A DNA stretch of 64,000 bases from DASWJZ01 sp038211615 (GCA_038211615.1 JBBQVL010000007.1:1-64000), one strand, 5' to 3'; positions 1-8,477 are shown, counted from the stretch's first letter. Notes: generated from the sequence alone by a model not told the origin. Translations and numbers: made by a program.

Positions 1-56
1 CGTGCGCCAGACACCCTTGGAGGCGGCGCACGATCTGGCCGCTTCGGCGGCCTTTT
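1..56 (+). terminator. Tandem hairpins ending in a T-rich tract upstream of rplY
   Basis: Two adjacent stems are visible. The first pairs CGTGCGCC (1-8) with GGCGCACG (25-32). The second pairs GGCCGC (37-42) with GCGGCC (47-52) around a TTCG tetraloop and runs directly into TTTT. The second stem has the classic intrinsic terminator layout for a + strand transcript entering from the left edge. No tRNA T-arm motif is present. The first stem may be the 3' end of a structured RNA or of an upstream gene cut by the window edge. Confidence 0.55.
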
Positions 57-82
57 CGCTTTTTCACTCAGGAGTGCGACCG

Positions 83-796
83 ATGGCTCAGACGAGCGTT
101 CTGAAAGCCGAGGCGCGCGACCGGGGCGGCAAGGGGGCCGCTCGTGCCGTGCGTCGTGAGGACAAGGTCCCGGCTGTTATCTACGGCGACAAGAAGCCGC
201 CGATGCTGATTTCCCTTCCGCAGCGCGAGACCACGCGCCGGCTTCACGCCGGAGGCTTCCTTACCCACCTCGTCGAGATCGAGGTCGGCGGTGAGAAGAT
301 TCGCGCGATCCCGAAGGACTACCAGCTCGATCCGGTGCGCGACTTCCTGATCCACGTGGATTTCCTGCGCGTCGGCGTTGGCGCGCGGCTGACGATCGCG
401 GTGCCGGTGCACTTCAAGAACCACCTGGAATCCCCCGGCCTGAAGCGTGGCGGCGTGCTGAACGTCGTCCGCCACTCGATCGACATGATCGTGCCGGCAG
501 ACGCCATTCCGGAGTTCGTCGAGGTGGACCTGACCGGGCTCGATATCGGCGATTCGGTCCATATCTCCTCGATCGCCCTGCCGGAGGGCGTCGCCCCGAC
601 GATCAAGGGGCGTGACTTCACGGTCGCCACCATCGCCGGCGCCGCAGCGGTGCTGCCGGAGGCCGCGGAGGGCGCTGCCTCGGCGACAGCCGCCGAGGGC
701 GCCGAGGGCGCGGCTCCCGCCGAGGGCGCTGCCGCGGCCGAGGGCGACGCCAAGGCGAAGGCAGACGCCGACTCCAAGGGCAAGGGCAAAGGCTAG
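83..796 (+). CDS. rplY: 50S ribosomal protein L25 (Ctc form)
   Basis: 237-aa protein of the long L25/Ctc family, which binds 5S rRNA in the large ribosomal subunit. The N-terminal part (about residues 1-95) is the L25 beta-barrel domain, with the conserved VPAVIYG stretch and the IPKDYQLDP segment. Residues about 100-190 form the Ctc/TL5 C-terminal domain, and the last ~45 residues are a low-complexity Ala/Glu/Gly/Lys tail. The ATG at 83 is chosen because AGGAG lies 8 bases upstream and translation begins at the family's usual N-terminus. The reading frame stays open further upstream, but that stretch overlaps the hairpins at 1-56. The pth gene follows, the usual alphaproteobacterial pairing. 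Confidence 0.95.
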   Translation: MAQTSVLKAEARDRGGKGAARAVRREDKVPAVIYGDKKPPMLISLPQRETTRRLHAGGFLTHLVEIEVGGEKIRAIPKDYQLDPVRDFLIHVDFLRVGVGARLTIAVPVHFKNHLESPGLKRGGVLNVVRHSIDMIVPADAIPEFVEVDLTGLDIGDSVHISSIALPEGVAPTIKGRDFTVATIAGAAAVLPEAAEGAASATAAEGAEGAAPAEGAAAAEGDAKAKADADSKGKGKG

Positions 797-824
797 CGAA
801 CCGAGACCTTGGCCTGACCTTCTC

Positions 825-851
825 GCTTCGGGCCCCGCGCGGGCCCGAAGC
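825..851 (+). other. Perfect 11-bp inverted repeat between rplY and pth
   Basis: GCTTCGGGCCC (825-835) and GGGCCCGAAGC (841-851) are exact reverse complements around a 5-base loop. No T tract follows, so it is more likely a processing, attenuating or stability hairpin in an rplY-pth transcript than a strong intrinsic terminator. Confidence 0.5.
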
Positions 852-877
852 ACGCCGGGGCGGCCGGAGACTGCCAC

Positions 878-1591
878 ATGCTGCTCATCGTCGGTCTTGG
901 CAATCCCGGCCGGCGCTATGGCGGCAACCGGCACAATATCGGCTTCATGGCCGTCGATGAGATCCACCGCCGCCACCGCCTCTCCCCCTGGCGCGCGCGC
1001 TTCGAGGGCGAGACCTCGGAGGGCGATCTCGGTGGGGAGAAGGCGCTGCTGCTGAAGCCCGCCACCTACATGAACGAGTCCGGACGCGCGGTCGCACAGG
1101 CGATGCGCTTCTACAAGCTCGCACCTTCCGACATCGTGGTGATCTACGACGAGCTGGACCTGCCGCCGGGCAAGCTCCGGATCAAGTCCGGCGGCAGCAC
1201 CGCCGGCCACAAGGGCCTGAAGTCGATCGAGGCGCATGTCGGCAAGGAATTCCGCCGCATGCGCATCGGCATCGGCCATCCCGGCGCGAAGGAGCTGGTG
1301 AACGGCTATGTGCTGCACGATTTCGCGCGCGCCGACCGGGACTGGATCGACCCGCTGCTCGGCGCAATCGCCGAGAACGCCCCGCTGCTCGCCGCCGGCA
1401 ACGATTCCAGCTTCATGAACCGCGTGCACCTCGCAACCGCCCAGGAAGACGAGCGGCCGGAGGTGAAGCGCGCTGCCGAGAAGCCGGCGGAGCGCACGGC
1501 CGGATCGGAGGCGGAAGCGCGTCCGCAGCCCGAACGAAGCCTCGGCGGCGCCTTCGCCGGGCTGAAGAAGCTCTTCGGCCGCGAGCACTAA
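878..1591 (+). CDS. pth: Peptidyl-tRNA hydrolase
   Basis: 237-aa Pth that cleaves peptidyl-tRNA released by abortive translation, recycling tRNA in the cytoplasm. Visible landmarks are the N-terminal GLGNPG with the conserved Asn (N9), the catalytic His in RHNIGF (H19), the substrate-binding PATYMNESG segment (about 65-73), and the Asp-containing YDELDLPPGK (about 90-99). The first ~185 residues cover the whole enzyme. The final ~50 residues are a charged Ala/Glu/Arg tail common in alphaproteobacteria. GGAG sits 8 bases before the ATG. It lies 81 bases after rplY and is probably co-transcribed with it. Confidence 0.96.
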   Translation: MLLIVGLGNPGRRYGGNRHNIGFMAVDEIHRRHRLSPWRARFEGETSEGDLGGEKALLLKPATYMNESGRAVAQAMRFYKLAPSDIVVIYDELDLPPGKLRIKSGGSTAGHKGLKSIEAHVGKEFRRMRIGIGHPGAKELVNGYVLHDFARADRDWIDPLLGAIAENAPLLAAGNDSSFMNRVHLATAQEDERPEVKRAAEKPAERTAGSEAEARPQPERSLGGAFAGLKKLFGREH

Positions 1592-1632
1592 TGCCGCGGC
1601 CGCCCACCCCTGCAATTCTCGAGATCTGAGCC

Positions 1633-2736
1633 ATGGGTTTTCGCTGCGGCATCGTCGGCCTGCCGAACGTCGGCAAGTCGACCCTCTTCAACGCGCTGAC
1701 ACGCACGGCCGCCGCGCAGGCCGCCAACTATCCCTTCTGCACCATCGAGCCGAACACCGGTGAGGTGGCGGTGCCCGATCCGCGGCTGACCACACTCGCC
1801 CGGCTCGGCAAGTCGGCGCAGATCATCCCGACGCGGCTGACCTTCGTCGACATCGCCGGCCTGGTGCGCGGCGCATCGAAGGGCGAAGGGCTCGGCAACC
1901 AGTTCCTCGCCACGATCCGCGAGGTCGACGCCATCGCGCACGTGCTCCGCTGTTTCGAGGATCCCGACGTCGTGCACGTGGAGGGCCACATCGATCCCCT
2001 CGCCGACGCGGAGACGGTCGAGACCGAGCTGATGCTCGCCGATCTCGACAGCCTCGAGCGACGTATCCAGCCGCTCCGCAAGAAGGCGGCGGCGAAGGAC
2101 AAGGAAGCCGGGACCCTGGTGCCGGTCATGGAGCAGGCGCTCGCCATGCTGCAGGCCGGCAAGCCGGTGCGGGTGCTGCGTCGCGAGCTCGCGCCGGAGG
2201 ACGTCCGCATCCTCGACAGCCTGACGCTGCTGACCGCGAAGCCGGTGCTCTATGTTGCGAACGTCGCGGAGGCGGACGCCGCGACCGGCAATGCGCATAC
2301 AGAGCGCGTCGCGAAGATGGCGGCCGAGCAGGGCGCCGGGTTTGTCACGATCTCCGCCGCGATCGAGGCTGAGATCGCACAGCTCACCGAGGCCGAGCAG
2401 CGCGAATTCCTGGAGACCATCGGCCTGGAGGAAACCGGTCTCGACCGGCTGATCCGCGCCGGCTACGACCTCCTGCACCTCGTCACCTACTTCACCGTCG
2501 GACCGAAGGAGGCGCGCGCCTGGACCGTGCCGAGGGGCACCAGGGCGCCACAGGCGGCCGGCGTGATCCACACCGACTTCGAGCGCGGCTTCATCCGCGC
2601 CCAGACCATCGCCTACGACGACTTCGTCGCAAGCGGCGGCGAAGTCGGCGCAAAGGAGGCGGGCAAGGCCCGCGACGAGGGCAAGGAATACATCGTCCAG
2701 GACGGCGACGTCCTGCTCTTCAAGTTCAACGTCTGA
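1633..2736 (+). CDS. ychF: Redox-regulated ribosome-binding ATPase YchF (OBG family)
   Basis: 367-aa P-loop protein of the TRAFAC class that hydrolyses ATP rather than GTP and binds ribosomes. The P-loop is GLPNVGKS (residues 9-16). Switch regions with FVDIAGLVRGASKGEGLGNQ follow, then an NVAE sequence where GTPases have NKxD, which is the family hallmark. A helical coiled-coil insertion covers about 125-200 and a C-terminal TGS domain about 280-365. Length matches the ~363-aa family. The stop is followed by a hairpin and then by a convergent gene. Confidence 0.96.
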   Translation: MGFRCGIVGLPNVGKSTLFNALTRTAAAQAANYPFCTIEPNTGEVAVPDPRLTTLARLGKSAQIIPTRLTFVDIAGLVRGASKGEGLGNQFLATIREVDAIAHVLRCFEDPDVVHVEGHIDPLADAETVETELMLADLDSLERRIQPLRKKAAAKDKEAGTLVPVMEQALAMLQAGKPVRVLRRELAPEDVRILDSLTLLTAKPVLYVANVAEADAATGNAHTERVAKMAAEQGAGFVTISAAIEAEIAQLTEAEQREFLETIGLEETGLDRLIRAGYDLLHLVTYFTVGPKEARAWTVPRGTRAPQAAGVIHTDFERGFIRAQTIAYDDFVASGGEVGAKEAGKARDEGKEYIVQDGDVLLFKFNV

Positions 2737-2741
2737 AGTCC

Positions 2742-2763
2742 CGCGCCGCGGGCACGCGGCGCG
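2742..2763. terminator. GC-rich hairpin between convergent genes
   Basis: CGCGCCGCG (2742-2750) pairs exactly with CGCGGCGCG (2755-2763) around GGCA. It begins five bases after the ychF stop and lies before the 3' end of the minus-strand gene ending at 2785. There is no T tract, so it may act as a weak or Rho-assisted bidirectional terminator. Confidence 0.4.
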
Positions 2764-2784
2764 TCATACCTGGCGGCGCTCGCC

Positions 2785-5130
2785 CTAGTTCGCAACCGTG
2801 AGCGAGAAGGTGAGACACCCGATCGTTCCGAAGTCAGGCGCAGCAATATCTCGGAAAGCCAGACGCCATCGGCCGTCAGACGGTTCGCCTAGCGCCGAGG
2901 CGATCGGGCTGTCGGGTTTGAACTGGCCAGCGAAGGGTGGCGATCCCTGAGATATCGAGGTAGCAGCGAGATCGGTGAACAGTGTCTTGGTGCCGGCGCA
3001 GGAGTTTGCGCCTGAACCGTAATTATCTCCATCACCACCGTGCTGGATCGACAATGGAACAACGGTGCCGAGCGGTGAGACGAGGTACATCTCCAGGTCG
3101 CTATCGTAAGCATGGTTGAGGCGGACCCCGACCGTAGCCTGCACACCGATCCCCTCGTTCGGGACATCGATCCCAAAGACTGTGCCAGTCGGCGTGTTGT
3201 CGGGTATCACTGCGGCAATATTCCCACTCGAGAAATTGCGCACGGTCGTCCCGGCCCCGGAGACGACGATGTTCGCCTGCGCGGTGTTGTTGGCCGGGGT
3301 CGTCTCGTTGCTGGAGGTCGTGGCGGTTGCCGTTACAGTGCGGGTCCCGGGAGCGTAGATGCCCTTTACGATCAGCTCTACGGTCCGCGATCCGCCCGCC
3401 GGGATTGGACCCAGCGAGCAGCCGGTATGATTGGCGATGAGGCTGCATTGCCTGTTCCAGGTCCCGCCGGCGCGGAACTGAAGACCGAATGGCGTCGTGA
3501 TGCTCACGAACGCGTCGTTGGCAGCGCCGCCGGTCGCCGTCACCTTGACGGTCACGACCGAGTTTTCGCCGAGCTTGGTGCTGGCCGGCGATGGCGTGAC
3601 GGTGACGGCAAGGTTGGTGCTCGGCGGCGGAACGGCAATCTGCGCAAAGCGGATGTCGGGCTGGTTGAGGTGGAAGCTGTTGCCGAGGCGGGTGTCCGAC
3701 CACAGCGTCGAGATCACGCCGGTGCCGCCCGCGCTCCCCTCATATTCTCCGGAGTAGCCGAATTCGTACGGATCCGCGCCGTGAACGAACGGCGATTCCG
3801 GGCTGAGCTGAAAACTCTGGTTCATCACCACAGCGCCGGACGCGTTCAGGACGCCGACCCGTCCACGGCGATGGTAGAGCCCGGTGGTCGAATCTCGACT
3901 GTTGTAGGTAAACAGCAGGCGTTCGCCGCCTTTCGCAAACGCAATGGCCGGAAAGAACTGGTCGCCCGCTGTCTGATCGTTGATTCTGACAGGCGCGCTC
4001 CATGTCGCCCCGGTATCGGTGGATCGCACGTAGTAGGTGTCGGCTATGTCCGTGCCGCCCAAGGGAGCCGGATCATCGTTGAATACGACATACATGAAGG
4101 GTCGTGCGGCGACCGGGTTGATCGCGATAATTGGAAGCGTCGGAACGTAAGCGCCGGCGACTGTCAGATCTCCAAAGGCGGAGGTTGTCTTCAGATCCGC
4201 GACCTGAACAGCGGCGCCAAACGAAAGGCCGCCATCTGCGGATTTCTTGACGAAGAGCTTGTTGTCGCCGCCGATGCCACCGGCAGCGCCGCCGCGGTAG
4301 TAGAATATATAGACACGGTTCGAGGGACCGAGCGCCACGGCGCAGTTTCCGCCTCCGATCGAGATCAACGTGCCAGCGTTCGGGCTGAAGCTCGCGCCGT
4401 GATCTGTCGAGCGCGAAAACATGATCCTGCCGGTCGTGCCGTCGTTGGGGTCGCTATACTGCGTCCAGCAAAGGTAGATCCTGCCCTGTGCCCCGCCGCT
4501 GAAATTGTTGACGGCAATCGAGGGAAAAACAGGAGTCTGTGTCACCCCCGGAGAACCGGTCACCGGCGCGCCGAACGTATGGCCGCTGTCGGTGGATTTG
4601 AATACCATGATTTTGGTTGGCGCCGCGCCACCGAGGTCGCTCTCCGCCAGGTAGACCTCGCCAGTGGTCGAGTCTGCAGCGAGCGACGGACGGCCGTAGT
4701 CTCCAGTCGCCGTGTCGGGCAGATGGCCGGAATCGTTCCAGCTCAGGCCGTTATTGTCTGACCAGGAATAGCCGGTGTAGTGGTCGGGATCATTGCCCTG
4801 ATCGCCGTCAAACTCGCCCGAGTCCTCGAACACGGCCAGAAGCTTGCCGCCGCCGAGATCGACGATCTGGGAATCGAACTGCGAGTCGTTCGCGGCGGCG
4901 TCGGGCGTGGCGTTGACGGTGGAATGGTGGATGCGGCGGAGAGCCGCGGTTTGCTGGTCTGCCGCCAGAAACGGCAGCGGCGGCACTACCTGCATCTTGC
5001 CGCTGAAATGTTTCAGGAAGGGAAAGTGCGGTGCGCGCCGCGCCTTGTCACCCGCGGCCGCGCTCCCGACCAGCATCGCCGCGCAAACCAGAATTGCAGC
5101 GCCCGCGCGCACACGTCGAAAATCGCCCAT
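2785..5130 (-). CDS. Secreted Asp-box (BNR/sialidase-like) protein with C-terminal P domain
   Basis: 781-aa exported protein. Residues 1-26 form a signal peptide ending in Ala-Ala-Ala. The next ~450 residues contain five Asp-box motifs of the pattern S-x-D-x-G-x-x-F/W (SDNNGLSW, STDSGHTF, STDHGASF, SADGGLSF, STDTGATW), the hallmark of BNR/sialidase beta-propellers. A DUF11/CARDB-like beta-sandwich follows (starting NLAVTVTPSPAS). The last ~130 residues match the proprotein-convertase P domain (SDLEMYLVSPLG, DGRWRLAFRDIA). No subtilisin domain or catalytic triad is seen, so enzymatic activity is uncertain. It may be an adhesin or surface-binding propeller. The frame is open well upstream, but 5131-6048 overlaps + strand genes and has no signal peptide, so the ATG at 5130 is used. 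Confidence 0.82.
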   Translation of the reverse strand: MGDFRRVRAGAAILVCAAMLVGSAAAGDKARRAPHFPFLKHFSGKMQVVPPLPFLAADQQTAALRRIHHSTVNATPDAAANDSQFDSQIVDLGGGKLLAVFEDSGEFDGDQGNDPDHYTGYSWSDNNGLSWNDSGHLPDTATGDYGRPSLAADSTTGEVYLAESDLGGAAPTKIMVFKSTDSGHTFGAPVTGSPGVTQTPVFPSIAVNNFSGGAQGRIYLCWTQYSDPNDGTTGRIMFSRSTDHGASFSPNAGTLISIGGGNCAVALGPSNRVYIFYYRGGAAGGIGGDNKLFVKKSADGGLSFGAAVQVADLKTTSAFGDLTVAGAYVPTLPIIAINPVAARPFMYVVFNDDPAPLGGTDIADTYYVRSTDTGATWSAPVRINDQTAGDQFFPAIAFAKGGERLLFTYNSRDSTTGLYHRRGRVGVLNASGAVVMNQSFQLSPESPFVHGADPYEFGYSGEYEGSAGGTGVISTLWSDTRLGNSFHLNQPDIRFAQIAVPPPSTNLAVTVTPSPASTKLGENSVVTVKVTATGGAANDAFVSITTPFGLQFRAGGTWNRQCSLIANHTGCSLGPIPAGGSRTVELIVKGIYAPGTRTVTATATTSSNETTPANNTAQANIVVSGAGTTVRNFSSGNIAAVIPDNTPTGTVFGIDVPNEGIGVQATVGVRLNHAYDSDLEMYLVSPLGTVVPLSIQHGGDGDNYGSGANSCAGTKTLFTDLAATSISQGSPPFAGQFKPDSPIASALGEPSDGRWRLAFRDIAAPDFGTIGCLTFSLTVAN

Positions 5131-5304
5131 CAACCGCCCCCAATATAGTGCCCGGGCAACGACGGATGCCCCCCTTAAAACCTTAGCCGCCCAGTGGACT
5201 GTTTGACCAGCCCTCGGCATGCGGTGCTTTCCCGCAGCTTGAGCCGGCTTGCCAATCGCGCGCGCTCCTGCCAATTCCTCCGGCTCGTCCTGGATCACAC
5301 CGGC

Positions 5305-5754
5305 ATGTCCCTCCGCTATTTCGAGGATTTTGAGGTCGGGCAGATCTTGCCGCTCGCGCCCCACACCGTCACGCGGGCGGAGATCGTGGCGTTTGCGGCG
5401 GAGTTCGATCCGCAGCCGTTCCATCTCGACGAGGCGGCGGCGGCCGACACGCTGCTCGGCGGGCTCGCCGCTTCGGGCTGGCACACCTGCGCGCTCTTCA
5501 TGCGCATGATGTACCACGGCTGGATCAGCGAGGCCGCGTCGATGGGCTCGCCGGGGGTGGACAGCCTGAAATGGCTGCGTCCGGTCCGGCCCGGGGACAC
5601 GCTCTCCGGCCGCTCCGTGGTCGTCGAGTTGCGCGCCTCGAAGAGCAAGCCCGACCGTGGCTTCGTCCGATTCCGCCACGAGGTGATGAACGGGCGCGGC
5701 GAGATGGTGATGCTCGCCGAAAATCCGATCATGCTGTCGCGGCGCCCCAACTGA
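5305..5754 (+). CDS. MaoC-like hotdog dehydratase, copy 1
   Basis: 149-aa single hotdog-fold protein of the MaoC/(R)-specific enoyl-CoA hydratase family. The hydratase motif appears as FDPQPFHLDEAAA (about residues 35-47), where the Asp and His occupy the catalytic positions known for this family. LKWLRPVRPGDTL later in the chain is the typical second half. The substrate cannot be deduced. The ATG at 5305 gives the usual MaoC N-terminus (YFEDFEVGQ); the frame stays open upstream without a good alternative start. The next gene is a clear paralogue 10 bases downstream, so the two probably arose by tandem duplication and may form a heterodimer. Confidence 0.85.
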   Translation: MSLRYFEDFEVGQILPLAPHTVTRAEIVAFAAEFDPQPFHLDEAAAADTLLGGLAASGWHTCALFMRMMYHGWISEAASMGSPGVDSLKWLRPVRPGDTLSGRSVVVELRASKSKPDRGFVRFRHEVMNGRGEMVMLAENPIMLSRRPN

Positions 5755-5764
5755 TGTTCGCGCC

Positions 5765-6259
5765 ATGATGTTCTTCGAGGAGATCGTGGTCGGCGAGGTG
5801 GCGGAGCTCGGTGCGCATACCTTCACCGCCGAGGAGATCAAGCGCTTCGCTTCCGCCTTCGATCCGCAACCCTTCCACATGGACGAGGCGGCGGCCGAGG
5901 CGAGCCATTTCGGAAAGCTCTGCGCCTCCGGCTGGCATACTCTCGCCATCTGGATGCGCCTTAACGTCCGCCATATGCAGCAGGTCGCGCGCGAACGCGC
6001 GGCCTCCGGCCTTGCCCCGGCGCGTTCCGGCCCCTCCCCCGGCTTCAACGACCTGAAGTGGCTGAAGCCGGTTTATGTCGGCGACCGGATCAGCTTCTCG
6101 ACCGAGGTTCTCGCCAAGCGCGCCAGCCGCTCGCGTCCCGGCTGGGGCCTGCTGACGCTGCGCAGCGTCGGCCGCAACCAGATGGGCGAGGACGTGATCT
6201 CGTTCGTCGCCCATGTCTTCATCGAGGCGCAGGTGGACACCCCGCCCGAGGACGAATAG
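5765..6259 (+). CDS. MaoC-like hotdog dehydratase, copy 2
   Basis: 164-aa paralogue of the preceding gene. Shared landmarks are FEEIVVGEVAELG at the start, FDPQPFHMDEAAAEASHFG carrying the Asp/His hydratase pair, SGWHT, and LKWLKPVYVGDR. A ~15-residue insertion rich in Ala, Pro and Ser after RHMQQVARERAA distinguishes it from copy 1. Two in-frame ATGs (5765 and 5768) are possible starts. It ends 38 bases before the 3' end of the convergent phosphatase gene. A role in acyl-CoA hydration, in fatty-acid or branched-acid metabolism, is inferred from family only. Confidence 0.86.
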   Translation: MMFFEEIVVGEVAELGAHTFTAEEIKRFASAFDPQPFHMDEAAAEASHFGKLCASGWHTLAIWMRLNVRHMQQVARERAASGLAPARSGPSPGFNDLKWLKPVYVGDRISFSTEVLAKRASRSRPGWGLLTLRSVGRNQMGEDVISFVAHVFIEAQVDTPPEDE

Positions 6260-6296
6260 GCCCGGACCTCCGTTCCTGTTCGTCGCCCGAGCCCGG

Positions 6297-7157
6297 CTAT
6301 TCCGCCGGTCCGCTCCACGCCGGCAGCGCCCCGATCTTCAGCTTGCGCCGCTCGTCAGGGGATTTCTTGTAGTCGCCCAGGAAGGGCGCCGATTCGAACG
6401 AGCCGTATTCGGGGTTGGCGATGAAGATCCAGTCGTGGCCGACATGCGCCATGTTGGCCTGCAGCGAGGCGAGTCGATCGGCCTCCGACTTCGAATAGGG
6501 GTCGCTGAAGTCGCCGTAATTGTCGCCGACCAGCAGCAGGATGCGATAGTCCTTGGCGACGAAGGCGCGGCGCGTGCCCTTCTTCGAGGTCCAGTCGTCC
6601 TTCTCCTTCGACATCAGGAACGTGTCGACGTTGCCGCCCATCGGGAAGCCGAGCGCTTCCATGTTCTTGCGCGTCGCCTCTTCCTGGTCGGCGCTGCGGT
6701 TCGTCACGTAGAAGACCTTCACGCCCTTCGAGTCGGCATATTTGGTGAACTCGAGCGCGCCAGGCACGGCCTTCGCGATCGCCGCGGAGACCCAGGGGCC
6801 CCAGGTCTTGCCGCTGAATTCCTTGTGCGCGACGACAAGCCAGGATTCGTATCCGCCGTTGTCGATCACCGTCTCGTCGGCATCAAGGATGACGGCCGGC
6901 GGAAGATCCTGGAACGCACCGGTCTGCTCCGTCGCCGCGGTCCAGGACTTGTCGGCGAGCGCCTCGTCGAGCCTGATCCTCGCGAGCTGGAACATGCCGA
7001 GCGTGTTGGCCTTGTATTCGACCGAGTTCTCCCGCCAGAGCGTCGCATTCAGATTGTCGTCTTGCGGCGCGGCGTCCTGCGCAAGCGCCGAAGCCATTGC
7101 CGCGAAGGAGAGGGCGGCCGACAGCGCGACTGCAAGCATCGATCCAGATGATCTCAT
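6297..7157 (-). CDS. Secreted HAD-family acid phosphatase (class C/P4-like)
   Basis: 286-aa HAD-superfamily phosphatase resembling the e(P4)/class C acid phosphatases. Residues 1-26 form a signal peptide (ASALA before QDA). No lipobox Cys is present, so it should be soluble in the periplasm, unlike the lipoprotein e(P4). The HAD motif I is ILDADETVIDN (about 90-100) with nucleophile and acid/base Asp. FYVTNRSA is motif II, and LLVGDNYGDFSD carries the acidic motif IV. Likely substrates are nucleoside monophosphates, which fits its position downstream of apt in the same direction. Confidence 0.88.
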   Translation of the reverse strand: MRSSGSMLAVALSAALSFAAMASALAQDAAPQDDNLNATLWRENSVEYKANTLGMFQLARIRLDEALADKSWTAATEQTGAFQDLPPAVILDADETVIDNGGYESWLVVAHKEFSGKTWGPWVSAAIAKAVPGALEFTKYADSKGVKVFYVTNRSADQEEATRKNMEALGFPMGGNVDTFLMSKEKDDWTSKKGTRRAFVAKDYRILLLVGDNYGDFSDPYSKSEADRLASLQANMAHVGHDWIFIANPEYGSFESAPFLGDYKKSPDERRKLKIGALPAWSGPAE

Positions 7158-7267
7158 CGTATCGCCTCCGATTTTTCTGAACTGTCGAGGCTACTGCCGC
7201 TGCGGCCGGCTGTCATCCCGCCAGTGCGGCGTCGGCGCGCCAGTTCCGGCGAGCAGGAAAAGCTCCC

Positions 7268-7810
7268 TCAGTGGCCCGGAAACTCCACCAGCGTCCTGAC
7301 CGGCACGCCGAGCTTTTCGATCCGCGCCCGGCCGCCGAGGTCCGGCAGGTCGATCACGAAGATGGCGGCGACCACATCGGCGCCGATCTCCTTCAGGAGC
7401 CGCACGGCCGCTTCCGCAGTGCCGCCGGTCGCGATCAGGTCGTCCACCAGGATCGTCTTCTCGCCGGGGCGGATTGCGTCGCGGTGCATCTCCATCTCGT
7501 CGAGCCCGTATTCAAGCGAATAGGCGATCCTCACCGTCTCGTGCGGGAGCTTGCCGCGCTTGCGGATCGGCACGAAGCCGGCCGAGAGCTGGTGCGCCAC
7601 CGCCCCGCCGATGATGAAGCCGCGCGCCTCGATGCCGGCGATCTTGTCGATCTTGGAGCCGGCCCAAGGCTGCACCAGCTCGTCCACGGCGCGGCGGAAG
7701 GCGCGCGCATCGCCGAGCAGCGTGGTGATGTCGCGGAAGAGGATTCCCGCCTTCGGATAGTCGGGAATGGTGCGGATCGACGCCTGCAGATCCGAGACCA
7801 TCGATGCCAT
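7268..7810 (-). CDS. apt: Adenine phosphoribosyltransferase
   Basis: 180-aa type I phosphoribosyltransferase converting adenine plus PRPP to AMP and pyrophosphate. Landmarks are the N-terminal IPDYPKAGILFRDITTLL, the IEARGFI stretch, and the PRPP loop ILVDDLIATGGTA. The start at 7810 is preferred because AAGG precedes it by 7 bases and the length matches family members; an ORF start 14 codons earlier is less likely. Together with mtnP upstream it completes adenine salvage: MtnP releases adenine from methylthioadenosine and Apt recaptures it. Confidence 0.95.
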   Translation of the reverse strand: MASMVSDLQASIRTIPDYPKAGILFRDITTLLGDARAFRRAVDELVQPWAGSKIDKIAGIEARGFIIGGAVAHQLSAGFVPIRKRGKLPHETVRIAYSLEYGLDEMEMHRDAIRPGEKTILVDDLIATGGTAEAAVRLLKEIGADVVAAIFVIDLPDLGGRARIEKLGVPVRTLVEFPGH

Positions 7811-7882
7811 GGGCCAGCCTTTCCCGCGCGCCGCAAACGGCGCAATCGTCACATTCCTATCGCGTGGAGAATGCTCTGGAAA

Positions 7883-7899
7883 GCGCGGGGAGCCCGCGC
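7883..7899 (-). terminator. Intrinsic terminator after the 7902-8686 gene pair
   Basis: Read on the minus strand, GCGCGGG (7899-7893) pairs with CCCGCGC (7889-7883) around a 3-base loop and is followed by TTT. It begins three bases beyond the stop codon of the gene at 7902, so it probably ends or attenuates transcription before apt. Confidence 0.5.
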
Positions 7900-7901
7900 C
7901 T

Positions 7902-8477
7902 TTAGGGCGGCGTCGCGCTGTCTCCCGTCGTCCCGAACGTATCGGCGGGCGCAGCGGGCGGCATCGGAGGCGCGGGCGGCGGGCTGGGCGCTACCGTCGC
8001 CGCGCTCTGCCGCTCCATGTGCGCAACCGGTCCGATCTCGGCATAGCCGAGGACGGTGACGACCGCGATCAGCACCACCGCGAGGATCACGCCCGCGACG
8101 ATGCCGGCCGGAATCTGGCGATACCAGCGGATCGATTCCTCGACCTTGCGGGCCGCTTCCTCGAAGCGCTCCGTCACGGCCCCCTTCTCGATCAGGGGCT
8201 TTTCGGCGTCCGCCACGGTCTTCGCGTACGCGTCGATCATGTCGCGGGCGGCCGTGCGGTAGCGCAATTGCTGCCCGAGCGTCAGCACCGTGGCGGTGAA
8301 GGCGCGGACGTGCTCGGCCTGCGGAGCGCTGCCGTGCTGCTCCTGCCAGCCGATGTAGAAATCGCGCTTGTCCTTCTTGTAGAGGGAATAGGCGATGAGT
8401 CCGATCAGGTCATCATCGCCGGAGACGAGCTGCTCGTAAGCGCGATTGTGCTCGTTGATGTCGGAACCGCCGTTCAT
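7902..8477 (-). CDS. Unknown single-pass membrane protein
   Basis: 191-aa protein not recognised by function. The N-terminal ~115 residues are hydrophilic and mainly helical (NEHNRAYEQLVSGDDDLIGLIAYSLYK). One transmembrane segment follows at about 123-145 (IPAGIVAGVILAVVLIAVV). The C-terminal ~40 residues are a Pro/Ala-rich tail. Similar small inner-membrane proteins of unknown role occur in Hyphomicrobiales. Its ATG overlaps the stop codon of the preceding 70-aa gene (ATGA), so translation is probably coupled. Confidence 0.75.
   Translation of the reverse strand: MNGGSDINEHNRAYEQLVSGDDDLIGLIAYSLYKKDKRDFYIGWQEQHGSAPQAEHVRAFTATVLTLGQQLRYRTAARDMIDAYAKTVADAEKPLIEKGAVTERFEEAARKVEESIRWYRQIPAGIVAGVILAVVLIAVVTVLGYAEIGPVAHMERQSAATVAPSPPPAPPMPPAAPADTFGTTGDSATPP

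Noticed and set aside
1..82. tRNA 3' end upstream of rplY
   Set aside because: No T-loop TTCNANNC sequence and no CCA-compatible acceptor pairing could be found.
5131..6048. N-terminal extension of the secreted Asp-box protein
   Set aside because: The frame is open, but it runs antisense to the two MaoC genes and would put the signal peptide in the middle of the protein.
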